This document shows positions 13,532-25,608 of a stretch of DNA of 64,000 bases, piece by piece. Positions within the stretch are counted from its first letter, which is position 1. The number at the start of each line of letters is the position of its first letter. The notes beneath the pieces were generated by a model that was not told the DNA's origin, made no database searches, and worked only from the letters and a program-made list of their open reading frames with translations. Origin of the DNA: Sipunculus nudus (Eukaryota; Annelida; Sipuncula; Golfingiida; Sipunculidae); assembly GCA_026874595.1 (NCBI GenBank), contig CM049318.1:16914241-16978240 (forward strand), written 5' to 3'. Position numbers and translations under genes: made by a program.

Positions 13532-14116
13532 CGCCAAAATGTAAATATTTTTGTCAATTTTAACAGATAAAATATAAAAAACTCATTATCGATACATTTT
13601 AATGTATTTTAATTCTTTTTAAAATATAAATGAAAGTTTAAATTTCAGTGCGTTTTGCTCAATGTATCATAGAGAATATTTTAAATGATCTCTCGAAACC
13701 TCCCGAGATTCGGAAATTATAAATGGAGGTACTGCTGCAATTTTTTGGTGCCTAAATATGTATTGGTTAAGATGTCTAAGGTTAACATGTATAACACGTC
13801 GCATAGATTAAGAGCTTTCAACGCACGTATTTGAAGTTAAAACCTGGATGCGTCATTCGTGCGATTCAAGAGTTTACAATTTAATTTTTAAAAATAATTA
13901 GCCCAAACAACAAAACAACAATTTGAAAATGCCGGTTTCTGTGTTCTAGAGGTAGAGCATAGGGCGCAGAGCGGAGAGATTCAGGGGCGTAACCAGGTTT
14001 GAGGGAGGGCAGGGGGCCATGATTAGTGGCGGATCTAGAAATTCGAAAGTTGTAGGGGGGGGGGGGGGGCGCTAATATGCATACATGGGTACTATGAAAA
14101 CTGTTATATATGCGTG

Positions 14117-14150
<34 letters not shown>

Positions 14151-14192
14151 TTATTATTATTATTATTAAAAAAATAATAATAATTATTATTA

Positions 14193-14229
<37 letters not shown>

Positions 14230-15966
14230 CGTTATATTTTAGTGTATGAAAATATGATTTTTTTTATTCAATTGTGAACCATGGTTTCATTTAGGTTAGT
14301 AACAGGTTCATGGAGAGGGTATGGGAGGGGGCAGGATATTATGTAAATGACACTAAGCGTGTGCCCTGTCATTCTTGAGCTTATAAACATATGTTATTAC
14401 AATTTAAATATGTTATTACAATATGGGTCGTTTTTCCCACTTCCCGTTTTATTACAATATGGGTAGGGTATGATTATTACAATATGGGTCGTTTTTATTA
14501 CAATATGGGCCGTTATTACAATATGGGCCGTTTTTTATTACATTATGGGCCGTTATTACAGTATGGGCAAGTTTTATTACAATATGGGCAGGGTATGATT
14601 ATTACATTATGGGTCGTTTTTATTACAATATGGGCCGTTATTACATTATGGGCCGGTTGTTACATTATGGGTTGTAACAAGTTCAATATTGTATCTACAA
14701 TCCTTCTGTTGCTTCTACAATGTGGTGCAGTAAATTGTTGTACATCTCCTCTCTTCAGTGTTGCATCTGCAGTATATTTTCATAATTTTACATGCTATTG
14801 GTACAATGTATCTCATCTGATTCCTGTTGTATCCTACCTTTTCCGTATTTTATCTTCCTTGTATCTCACCTGTCCCGTGTTGTATCTGCACTGTATCTAA
14901 CCTGTTCCGTGTGTGTATCTACATTTGATCCTACCTGTTCAGGGTTACATAAACATTACATCTCACCTGTTATGTGTTGTATCTACATTGTATCTCACAT
15001 TGTATCTCACCTGTCCCTTGTTGTATCTATATTGTATCCCACCTGTTACGTGTTGTAACTACATTGTATCTCACCTGTCCCTTGTTGTATCTATATTGTA
15101 TCCCGCCTGTTACCTGCTGTATCTACATTGTATCTCACCTGTTCTGTGTTGTATCTACATTGTATCTCACCTGTTCCGTCTTGTATCTACATTGTATCTT
15201 ACCTGTCCCGTGTTGTAGCTACATTGTATCTCACGTGTCCCGTGTTGTATCTACATTGTATCTCACCTCTCCCGTGTTGTATCTATATTGTATATCACTT
15301 GTCCCATGTTGTATCTACATTGTATCTAACCTGTCCCGTGTTGTATCTATATCTTACCTGTTTCGTGTTTATCTACATTGTATCTCACCTCTCCCGTGTT
15401 GTATCTATATTGTATATCACTTGTCCCATGTTGTATCTACATTGTATCTAACCTGTCCCGTGTTGTATCTATATCTTACCTGTTTCCTGTTTATCTACAT
15501 TGTATCTCACCTGTTTCGTGTTGTATCAACATTGTATATCACCTGTCCCGTGTTGTATCTACATTGTATCTCACCTGTTTCGTGTTGTATCAACATTGTA
15601 TATCACCTGTCCCGTGTTGTATCTACATTGTATATCACTTGTCCCGTGTTGTATCTACACTGTGTCTCACCTGTTCCGTGTTATATCTACTGATGCCGTA
15701 GATTGCTCCTTTCTTCCATAGTAGAGGAGCCTCGGTGCTGTTTCCGTAAGACAGAAGATGATGGAAGGAGGAGTCTGAGGCGGCGTTCCCTAATGAGTAC
15801 AGGTACACGGACCTCGCCTCTACATAACGGTGGAAGGCCTCGTCTCTGTAGGTATCTCTCTTGGCTCTGTGTTTTATTGGATCTGAAGACAGGGCATCGG
15901 ATTATTTATTGTAATTATCAAATCATTTATTGTAATTATTAAAATCATTCTGATTTATTAATATAG

Positions 15967-15999
<33 letters not shown>

Positions 16000-18900
16000 A
16001 GCAATTATGGTTAACATTCAAGCGACCAAGTGGGGTCATTTATGACCCCCAGCCATGCATTTATGTGTGCCGTTTTGATAGTTTTAATCCAAAAATTATA
16101 TCCTACCATGAATTTGTCAAATTGATCCTCCTTTAACTTTCTGTAATTTCCCTCCAGGGATGGGATTATAGGTGTGGGAAATATTCTGAAAAGTTATGTG
16201 GGGTCATTTGTGGCCCTAGAAAAGATATGCGTTTCCTTTAACATTATAGACTCTGATTTTGCTGTAATTTTCAATGTATTACCCACATATTGCAAAGTTT
16301 TCCACTAAACCATGACTAAGACACCAGGGCTTAGAAAACTTTACTGCTTCAGGACTCTTTAGAATAAGATATTCTTTCAGGAATCCGTCGTGCAAACCCA
16401 TTAAATACAATGCTACAAAAATCAGTCATTGTTTTAAATTTTTGTCACACCAGCAACAGTAGACTTTTTTAATTGATAACACTAGAAACTAAAAGAGAAG
16501 TCATGCATATCTTAGTGAGTTGAATTGCAATATGCATAAGTACTAAATACAGGCATAGGAATCAGTTGATTATTCTTGGATATAAGCAATATTTATAAGG
16601 CTTGAATTTTCGCATGGTTATAAACATCTACCATGAACCTTTTTGGCTCAAAACAGATGGATGATCATTCTTCCAAGTAACAATGCCCAGAATTTTCAAA
16701 AGGTTCCGATGTATCGTGGGGTAAACGCGCATTGAAAGACGAGATACCATAGCAGAAAGTCAAAGATTTGACAAACTTGCTACTTTTAGAGATATGTGGA
16801 CAATGTATATGTGAAGGGGTGCCCTTTTACCTAAATCCTTTCACCCTAGTTCGCGTTCTGTAGATGATAAGTTGGTAGCGTTAGGAGGCAGACATTTTTT
16901 GCCAGTCTACGCCCCATTAAATCTTTCAGTCATGGAAAATAAATCTGAGCTGTAATGGAGGAATATATTACCTTTGAAAGGATACTTTGGAGTACCTTGT
17001 CCATAGATAAGTTGGTGGTTAAATAGTACTAGTAAACTGATATATTTAATTCAATCTAACAAACCTCAACTACTATTTCCCTTTAAGGCTTATTTTAACA
17101 AAGACAACTTCATGAAGAGAACAGGGTATGTTAGTCCAGCTTAATGAAAGTGTATCAGTACACGATTTGTATAATCATGTTTGTGTCTAGTGTATTCCTT
17201 TTTGTCTGGAAATGGGAGAAAACAATAATTAACGGTCATTAGGACACATCAGAATGTATATTATAAAGGATGGAAGAAGCATAAATATGATCATCACAAA
17301 GAGGCCATTAAAATATGCTTTTTTTCTGTGATCATGTAATGGGGTCATTCACTCGGTCATTTTAGTCGCTAAAATAGCTCGGTCGCTTGAGGTTAACAAG
17401 TCTAGTCCCTGTTGCTTCTCTTAGACCTTGTATAGTGAAATAATCCAACAGACTTGTAGACGTCACACCTATATGTAAGAGTCATCATTTATCCCGGGGA
17501 TTCATTCTGTGAAGTGAAAATGTCCTTTGATTATCATATGGGATCATCTTTAAAACAGAAAAAAACACACAGCAAAAATCTGTAAAGAGAACAATACGGA
17601 CCATGTACTGAGAGTTTGTCTTCTAGCCGCCTTGCCATTCTTTTAGACCACGCTGGATCCCAATGCGACATCTTGTGGACCAGAGCTCCAAGTATTAGAA
17701 TAGTTCTCTCGTTGACCAGCTGAGCATTTCGTGGATCTGAAATTGTTAGAGAGTTCACGAGTCTTCCATTTATCAGTACGTTTAGCAGTTTATACCGTTG
17801 TATATTTTCAATGAACCGAGCTATTTTGTGGGATCTTCAAATTAACGCGAAATTTTCGAGCCACATGTTTAGCCAGTCAATAAACTTAGTCACGAAATCT
17901 GGCGGTGTCTATTTTGTCAGAGCCAGCTACAAGTTTGTGCATAAAGCGATCACGGGCACTACTGTTGACTCTGAGCTAGTAAAAAGGTATACAGCACCAA
18001 AATGTAATATCCTTATCCTTAACTCGAGCCTGAATGCCAATTAACTTGGTAACGTGACCATAACGCTGATATGAGGTTTCGCTAGAAATAAATATTTTCC
18101 TCACTACAATAAGTGAGCTCCAAAGGAGCCATATACTCGGGATGTTAATATGTACTTTTTGTACTTTGTATTACTATTCTTCTTTACTGTGGTTTTGAAT
18201 TGTAAAACATTGTCGAGTTAAATAGGTTTACCGTACTTTTGATATTCCTCTTTTATAATCATTTCTTTTCTAGGTAATTATAATCAATTTACTATAATGC
18301 TGGTAATGTTTATAGATGAAATACAGTATTCGTATAATGAAAATCCTGGAATCATAGCAGGGACCTACCTGAATATATAAACGGTCTACTAAATGTCCTA
18401 TTCTCCATCACGTCTAGCAGTTCCTGAGGAAAATACAAACACACAAAAATATTGGTTGTGTCTGATAAGAGTTACTGATAACAAACCCAGACATTCCAGT
18501 TTATTTTAGATAAACAGGGGGTGTCGGAGACTATACCTGCCTGGCAAACTAACTATGCACATTGTATATGTTTTGTAAGACTGTCTAGACTGAAACCCAA
18601 GAATATATATGAGATTCTACCGTGAATAAGCCCAGGACTTCAATATTCTGGTAACATTTTCAGTTTTGAAGCGAGAGAAACAGTCTCCACGTTCGTAAAG
18701 GAAAATTGAGAATGTTTGAAACTGTGTAAATTATTAAGGCAAGTAGTAATCATTAGTTTGGGGTGCATGATTTCCAGTATCTTGGTTATCTTATGACATA
18801 TTAAGAAACAACATCCCTAGGACAGATCATTTTCTATGTCTAAATTGTTGCAGATAAAAGTGTACAGTAAAGAAACTTGATTAAAACATGTAAAAAAACT

Positions 18901-21900
18901 GTTTCAACATAAACATGGAACCGACCTTTGGAGGTTTATTATTAAGGTTTGCCAGGTGAAATAGTACCCTGGTCACGATTTCCGGATCGGGTGAGTCCTT
19001 TTTCATGATCTCTTCCGTCACGACGGACAACGCCTGTTCTGTTGCTGTGGCAGTCATGGCCTCCACAAGATACCGTTTGCGCAGGTCACTTGGTTCATAA
19101 TGCAGGAACCTCTTCAACAGCCGCAAAAGGTCACTTTTTGACAACTTCTTGAGGTGGCTCCTCAGATGTTGAAAGCACTGACCAACCTGCTGACGAACTG
19201 AAAAGGGTATATACGATATGTATACATCCCTCAAATATCATTTTTTGACCTTAAATATAAGTAATCTTTAATTTAATAAACAAAATTACATATTTAAATA
19301 TGACCTTTACTACGTTTTATATGCTGAAATAAAACCCCATAGTTATATGGAAAATCACTTTCCTGATCTATAAATAAGACAAAAAAAATCAATATATTTT
19401 AAACCCAGACCTTGGAAATCACCTTTAACATTTGTTTAAATAACGTTTATTCACAGGTGACTATAGCGCATAAAAAAAGGTCCTTTATATGTGGTAGGAT
19501 CTGGTTCTTGCGCCCAAACGAAACAAAACCAATGTTATACAACCAAGTAAAACCAGTATTTAGGCCTATCCGGTAAGGGGGAAGGCTCATGTGAGGTGAT
19601 GATTAATTCAAATATTTTAGAGACTACTTTTTGTTTCAAACAATACAAATATAGACAAGAACGTGCTTTCTTCTTATTTATGCTTCTTCCTTAAATTTGT
19701 GTTCAGGTTAGATCTAAAAGATTTCGGCTGATTTGCAAAAACTTAACTATGACCGTCAGTCAGTACCACAGATTTTCTCCGATTAAAATTTGTTTGACCT
19801 TTCTATAAATGTCATGTCGTTTACCATATTTCATATAATTGCTTAATCTCGGCTGGTAGTGGTCGTGGATGCGGGTGAGAGGGAGTTGGGGTGGATATGG
19901 GGTTTGGGGCGGGGCCATGTATGTGGAGTTTGGTGCTGGTATAATCGTTACTGGACGCTTTGTGATTGTAGACCTGTAGTATGTTACTGATTTTGCAACA
20001 TATTATGATGGGATGTCTCTTTATCCGTGTCTCTAGCAGACGTGTAGCCCCTCTAACAAGGGGGAATAAACCAATATATATCTGATTGTTCTGTATAAAT
20101 GATTATCTAAAAGTGTCTCGTGCTAAACATTTGTTGACAGTGATAATCAAGGCAGGTTTATAAAAAAGGCTAAACAGTTGTCTTGAGAAACCATGGGTGA
20201 AGCGGATAGAAATTCCTATTAAAACAGTTTTTAACAGAAGTATTCTGCATGTAATACTAACCTCCTTTGGCAATTGCATTCGCGATACAAGTCACATTAC
20301 CATTGATTCGTTCAGCCAGTAAATGAAGCGGTATATCCGGGTCCGGTATCTGCAAGGACAGCAGGTTATCTTGACAATAATTAATCCGTTGTTCTGCTCA
20401 CAAACAGGCGGGAGATTAATTTAAACGTATGCCTCAACTGGCAATATAATATTCTGCAATGCTTAGGAACTGATGAACATTTATTAAAGAAAGTATAATT
20501 TATGAATACCTGCTCATCCAAGGAGGAGGCATGCAATATGGCCACACATACAGCCTCAGAAGAAGCTGTCAGAGAGGAGATCCTAACTAATTAAGCAAAG
20601 ATGAGACTGAAAGCTTCATTACAGCATAAAAAAGTGTACTGGTGAGTTCAAAGGAAACGAATAGAAAACGAGGGCACAATAAGCACCTAAAGTTACATTA
20701 AAAATGCTGTCCTTGGAAGAGCAAGGATTAGCAAAGACATAAACTCACAAACTGATATCCCCTGATTAAATTTCCGACATTCCCTTTATTACCTTTTCGA
20801 CACGTAGAGTGCTATCAACCATGTTCTCCCGGCTACACTCAGGAAGTGCCGCCTGCAAGTGTTTCGACCGTTTCAGTTCCAGTCTCACAGAGGCTGAAGA
20901 TTGCATGGATGGCATCTCTGAATTAAAATATGTAAAATAATCTTTGATTATACGGTGCACCATACGGTAGATAATCGATAATACATCATCATTCTAGTCA
21001 TGGAAAAATATTGTTTACAGAAAATAACATTATTCAACTTAGTTTGTCTTTTCGTAAATAACGCAGGATATTCAAAATCTTGTCCAAACAAAATGTATGT
21101 AACAAAATATGTAACACTTGCAGTGATATATATATTTCACAAAAAATATATCAGTGAAAGATATATATCGTTGAACAAATTTGCATTAATTTACAGAACG
21201 TAAAATAAACTTTATATATTCACCGAACTTCTGGTTTTGTGCGTAAGCCTTCTCCTCTGAGGTCGGGGTACCCATGCCATCTCTGGCAACAAACCTGTTA
21301 AAAAACAACATTGAAATTTATAATAGGATTTTGTCTTATAGTAGAGCTGCTGGACCCAGTTCATTCCTCTTATTAAATTATTATTATGAGGCGACCGGTG
21401 CAATTTAAGAAAAGTTTTTTTCCTTTGCAATGTTGCAACCTGATAACCATTAGAGTTACATTTAACAGATTTTGATTTTTTGTCAACATATAGTCGCGCA
21501 TCCCCTACCTACACATTAAGGGCCTTCATTTTTAATCATGTACGGTTTTATTTATCGTCTCGTTTAAAGTTCTAAATCCCCCGACAAACAATATTTCTTT
21601 GAAAACAAATTATAGTCTAATAAACAATTTATAATGCACAAATTAAAAAATAAATTAATGAATTAACACAAATTAAAAAAAATACAGAACTAGCAGTGTT
21701 CTCTTTTGCCCCCGACCCCCCCCCCCCCCCCCCCCCTTGCAACACACATAAAAGATTGTCTCAGCCATGGTCATAAAATATACACTGTCCGGTAAACTTT
21801 TGAGAGAATAACTATAAAACATGTTAACAAAATATTTTCTTTTAAAGAGCACACGTCTCGCCAAAAATCAAAAGTCATGAACGTCCCCACTAATGCTGTG

Positions 21901-24900
21901 ACCTAGCTGACCGACACCGACCATGCTGTCAGGCATTATGACTCTCTATCTAACAGTTTGACCTAGCTGGCCGACACTGTGACCTTAATGATCAACACCG
22001 TGCCCTTGCTGTCGGACACCGTGACCTTACTGACCGTCCCCATAAACCCGTTCTTAGCTGTGACATGGCTGTTTTGACACTCTAGTCTCCTTGTATGACA
22101 AAGTGATTCCATTGTTTTACACCTTGCTTGTGTTTTCTAACACTGTGACCTTGCTGTCTAACACTGTTACCTTGCTGTCTTTCACTATGACATTTTTTTC
22201 CGACACTGTAACCTCGCTGTCTGACATTGGGCCTTCCTGAGGACATACACGGTCTTATTTGTCTTATATATTATGTCACTTACCCCGGAACAGCTCGTGT
22301 TGGTGAAATGAAATGGCTTTTCTGAAGTATCTTCCACGGAATCTGTCTTGCCACGCTATAGTAGGTTACCTAGAATTATATTGCAATATATTATATAAAT
22401 GTATGTATGATTTTATCACATTACATTTAATCGAGCTTATATATAATTTATAAATGTTATATTCAAGTATAACACTGACAATATGGTGCCTTGGTGTTGG
22501 CTATGGGACTTCTTTATTTAATTTCCACATGAATGTGAAAAAAACTGTCGTATTTAAACGATTGAAGTTGCTTGACCATTGTTATGTTTTCAACGTAACG
22601 ATTGTAACGGTATTGTGCCTACCTTATTGAACGTTTCCTCGGCATTCTCCATTGTTTTCTTTGTCCTGCTCTTACTAAAAACAATGGCACCATCATGTTG
22701 CCTTGCAGTGTATTTCGATTCGTGTATACCTTCAAGCACACAGCATGAACTAAACATTAAACATTGCACACATATTAATTTTACTAAAAACCTTGGAGAA
22801 TTAAGAAACATGGCGTCAAAAAATATATAATCCAGTGATGCAATCACGTCCATACCATCCGAGTTCGAGTCCAAGTCCAAGTTCTTGCAAACACTTGCGG
22901 AGGTATGCGGTCTGTGAATGTTTCCAGTTATTTTTTTTTAAATACAAAGGTCGTAGAGAAATCATTTACCGTCACGTCCGGTCTCATTGATCTTGTACTC
23001 CCATGGCGCCCCCTGCCGGAGCTGTTGGTGTGAGATCATGAGTCTCCCGCTCAAGACGGAAAGCAGGGTCTTCTGTAGCATTAAGACCGTAGGTTCAGAA
23101 TCGTTGTTGTACTGTACTCGAGTGACCTCGCCGCTGTCAGACATCTCGAAATGGAAACTGTAAAAATAGTCAAGTATTTTAGATGACGTCACCATGAAAT
23201 TTGAAGATAGGCCTTTTGCAAAAAAAGAAACTGTGAAATAACAAACGAAAATATGAAAAGTTTGCCGAAGCAAACTGCATGTTTGCTTGCTTTTTGTGGC
23301 ACACAATGTTTGAGTCGCATGGTCTAAGGGGTCCGAAATTCAATTGTTATTGAATGCATTAGAATGAAATATACCCAGAATCTAGCAGTTCAGTGAAAAA
23401 AAAATAGTTGTGACTGCGATTGTTAAAGTATTTTACTTCATATTTGTTCAAGTTACTCAAGTAATATTTGTTAACTCAGAGTTACATGATGTAAGGGTAA
23501 AGCATTACCAGTTGCTGAAGTTGAGATGTGGTGTTGTAGGTTGATATTCTGAAATAAAAGTATCATTTCAATATATTCAGTGTAAAATTTTAATTTTGTG
23601 TTTGACAGTGTATAAGAATGACTCATCTGCTAATCAGTTTAACATCAGACAGATAAATAAAGCATTACAAATATTAAGGATGACACAAATTTGACCAATT
23701 CAGGCAATATTGCTTCAGACTCGGTTTCATCTTTTGGAATAATGTTTATCTATTTCAAAATGTTCTTTAGGAAGCCCCTCCCCTATCTGTCTGAACAATC
23801 TAAATCGAAATTGATATTAATTCCCCTTATTTTAGAGTTTCATATTAATATGATTATTATTATTATTATTAACACAACCGTCATTTTACAACTTATTGCG
23901 TAGTTCCCCTAGTTTATGATAAATGGCACTACAAGAGCCCCTTTTGGAAAAGATAAATGTCTTCAGAATAATTGCGTGTCTTCAGGATAATTGCGTGACA
24001 AAATTATAAGTCAATTACAGATGATGATGATGAAGATGTTTATTATTATTATTATTATTATTATTATAATTATTATTAACTTCCGGTATTAACACAATGA
24101 TTACACACCTTTCCCATCATGCCTCACGGTCAGTCTGTGCTCTAGGACTTCAAGACGACAAGTCTGACTATTCCTCATTTGTGTTTTCATGGTGATCGCC
24201 ACCTTAAATATCACAGGAAAGTTTAATTTTTATGTATATTGTCATAAAGTAAATACTATCGACATTTCAAATGTCATCTGAACTTCTTCAATTATCTCTG
24301 GTTAAGACTTGTGTAACAGGGGCGGATCTATCGGGGGGGGGGGGGGAGAGTCGGTAATTAGGGGCATGATGTACTTCATATGTGAAAAGTGACGTCCATT
24401 TAAAATATTATCCAAAGATTCACCGATTATAACAATAATAAACATCAACAGCCTGCACTAAATTCTGCAGGTCATAATTCCCTACGGAAAATTCTAAATC
24501 GCAACAGTGTAGGAGGAGATTCGGCGGAAACATAACTATCCTTAAAATTTCTCTAAGCCGGGGAAGCAGAGGTAGTTCTCATGTACTCACGGACAAATTA
24601 CGATGACACGTACAGGGTACACAGAAGATTATTTTATGACAGAAGCACGAAATAATTGCTTGTATCTTGTGGGCCCGCGGAAATGACCTCCTGCTACAGT
24701 TATTGAATGTGCTTTTCAATAATTATTAGCTCATTCGCCTCTCTCGCCCTCTCGAGTGGAGGCTTATAGCGGTTGATGAGTTTATTAATGCCTTGTTTGG
24801 ATGCAAATACAGTGAAACCTCAATGTGTCGAAGTCGAAGGGACACTCAGAAAACTTCGACATATCCGAGGTTTGACACAAGCGGGTTTTATTTGGTAATA

Positions 24901-25540
24901 ATTTATCAAGAGTTGTCCGGAATATCGAGTCTGTAACTAAGCAGGGTATTCGACTTAAGCGAGTTCGACACAATGAGGTTTCACTGTACGTTGTGGGTGG
25001 ACTTCATAATGACATTATAATGCTCAACTGACTATCATGATTTTATAACCGATCATTCACAACAGGAATGTTATCATCTGAAAACCAAATTGAGATTCAC
25101 TTCATATGTGCTATTGACCTTTGAGAAGATTCTTCCTAGGTAACACATATGTGAATCCAATCATGACTGGTCTATACAGCTTGGACGAGAGAAGAATACG
25201 ATTTTTGAGGAACTGGTTTCACCAGTTTTGTTCAAAATTGCATGTTGACTGGGTAATATATGTAAACTAGAATTATAGTTACTTTGGAAGACAAATGCAA
25301 AAAAAATCTTCTCATGGGCCCCCATCCACAAACTTGAGAAAAAACATACTTAATGTTGAATGTGAGTGGGAAATTTTGCAACAGTTTAAAAAATAGAAGA
25401 GTCCGATTTTTAGCTTTCCGTTTTCAAGGAGCCTTTTTCCGGGCCCTCAATGGATGTTGAGATGTTGACATTCCTAAATTAAATGGTTAAGATTTGTGCT
25501 TTGCTAATGGGACGGCCGGTCGACGTACAAAGACCCATCG

Positions 25541-25608
<68 letters not shown>

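Larger units (their letters stand above)
13015..14690. mobile_element. Foldback-type element with long, internally repetitive inverted termini
   Basis: Left arm (13025-13230) carries about nine units of CCCATATTGTAATAA or variants; right arm (14391-14675) carries about eleven of the reverse complement TTATTACAATATGGG. Arms align over most of their length, including a shared AGGGTAT-(A/G) step and a terminal GGGT(C/T)GTAACA. The 1.15-kb centre is AT-rich with (TA)n and (TTA)n and no ORF. Non-autonomous. Confidence 0.7.

Noticed and set aside
14391-15701. Overlapping long ORFs rich in YLHCISPV-type repeats on the plus strand
   Set aside because: They are translations of the minisatellite and foldback arm in several frames, antisense to the LLTP gene; no start context or domain.
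22590-22880. 96-codon ORF in the LLTP exon 4-6 interval
   Set aside because: Crosses intron signals, no splice pair fits the required phase, no family pattern.
22856-22911. 56-nt alternative LLTP exon 5
   Set aside because: Phase fits, but it would leave a 58-bp intron with a weak acceptor and gives a W-T-W-T-R-T-R stretch unlike the family; kept only as an alternative.
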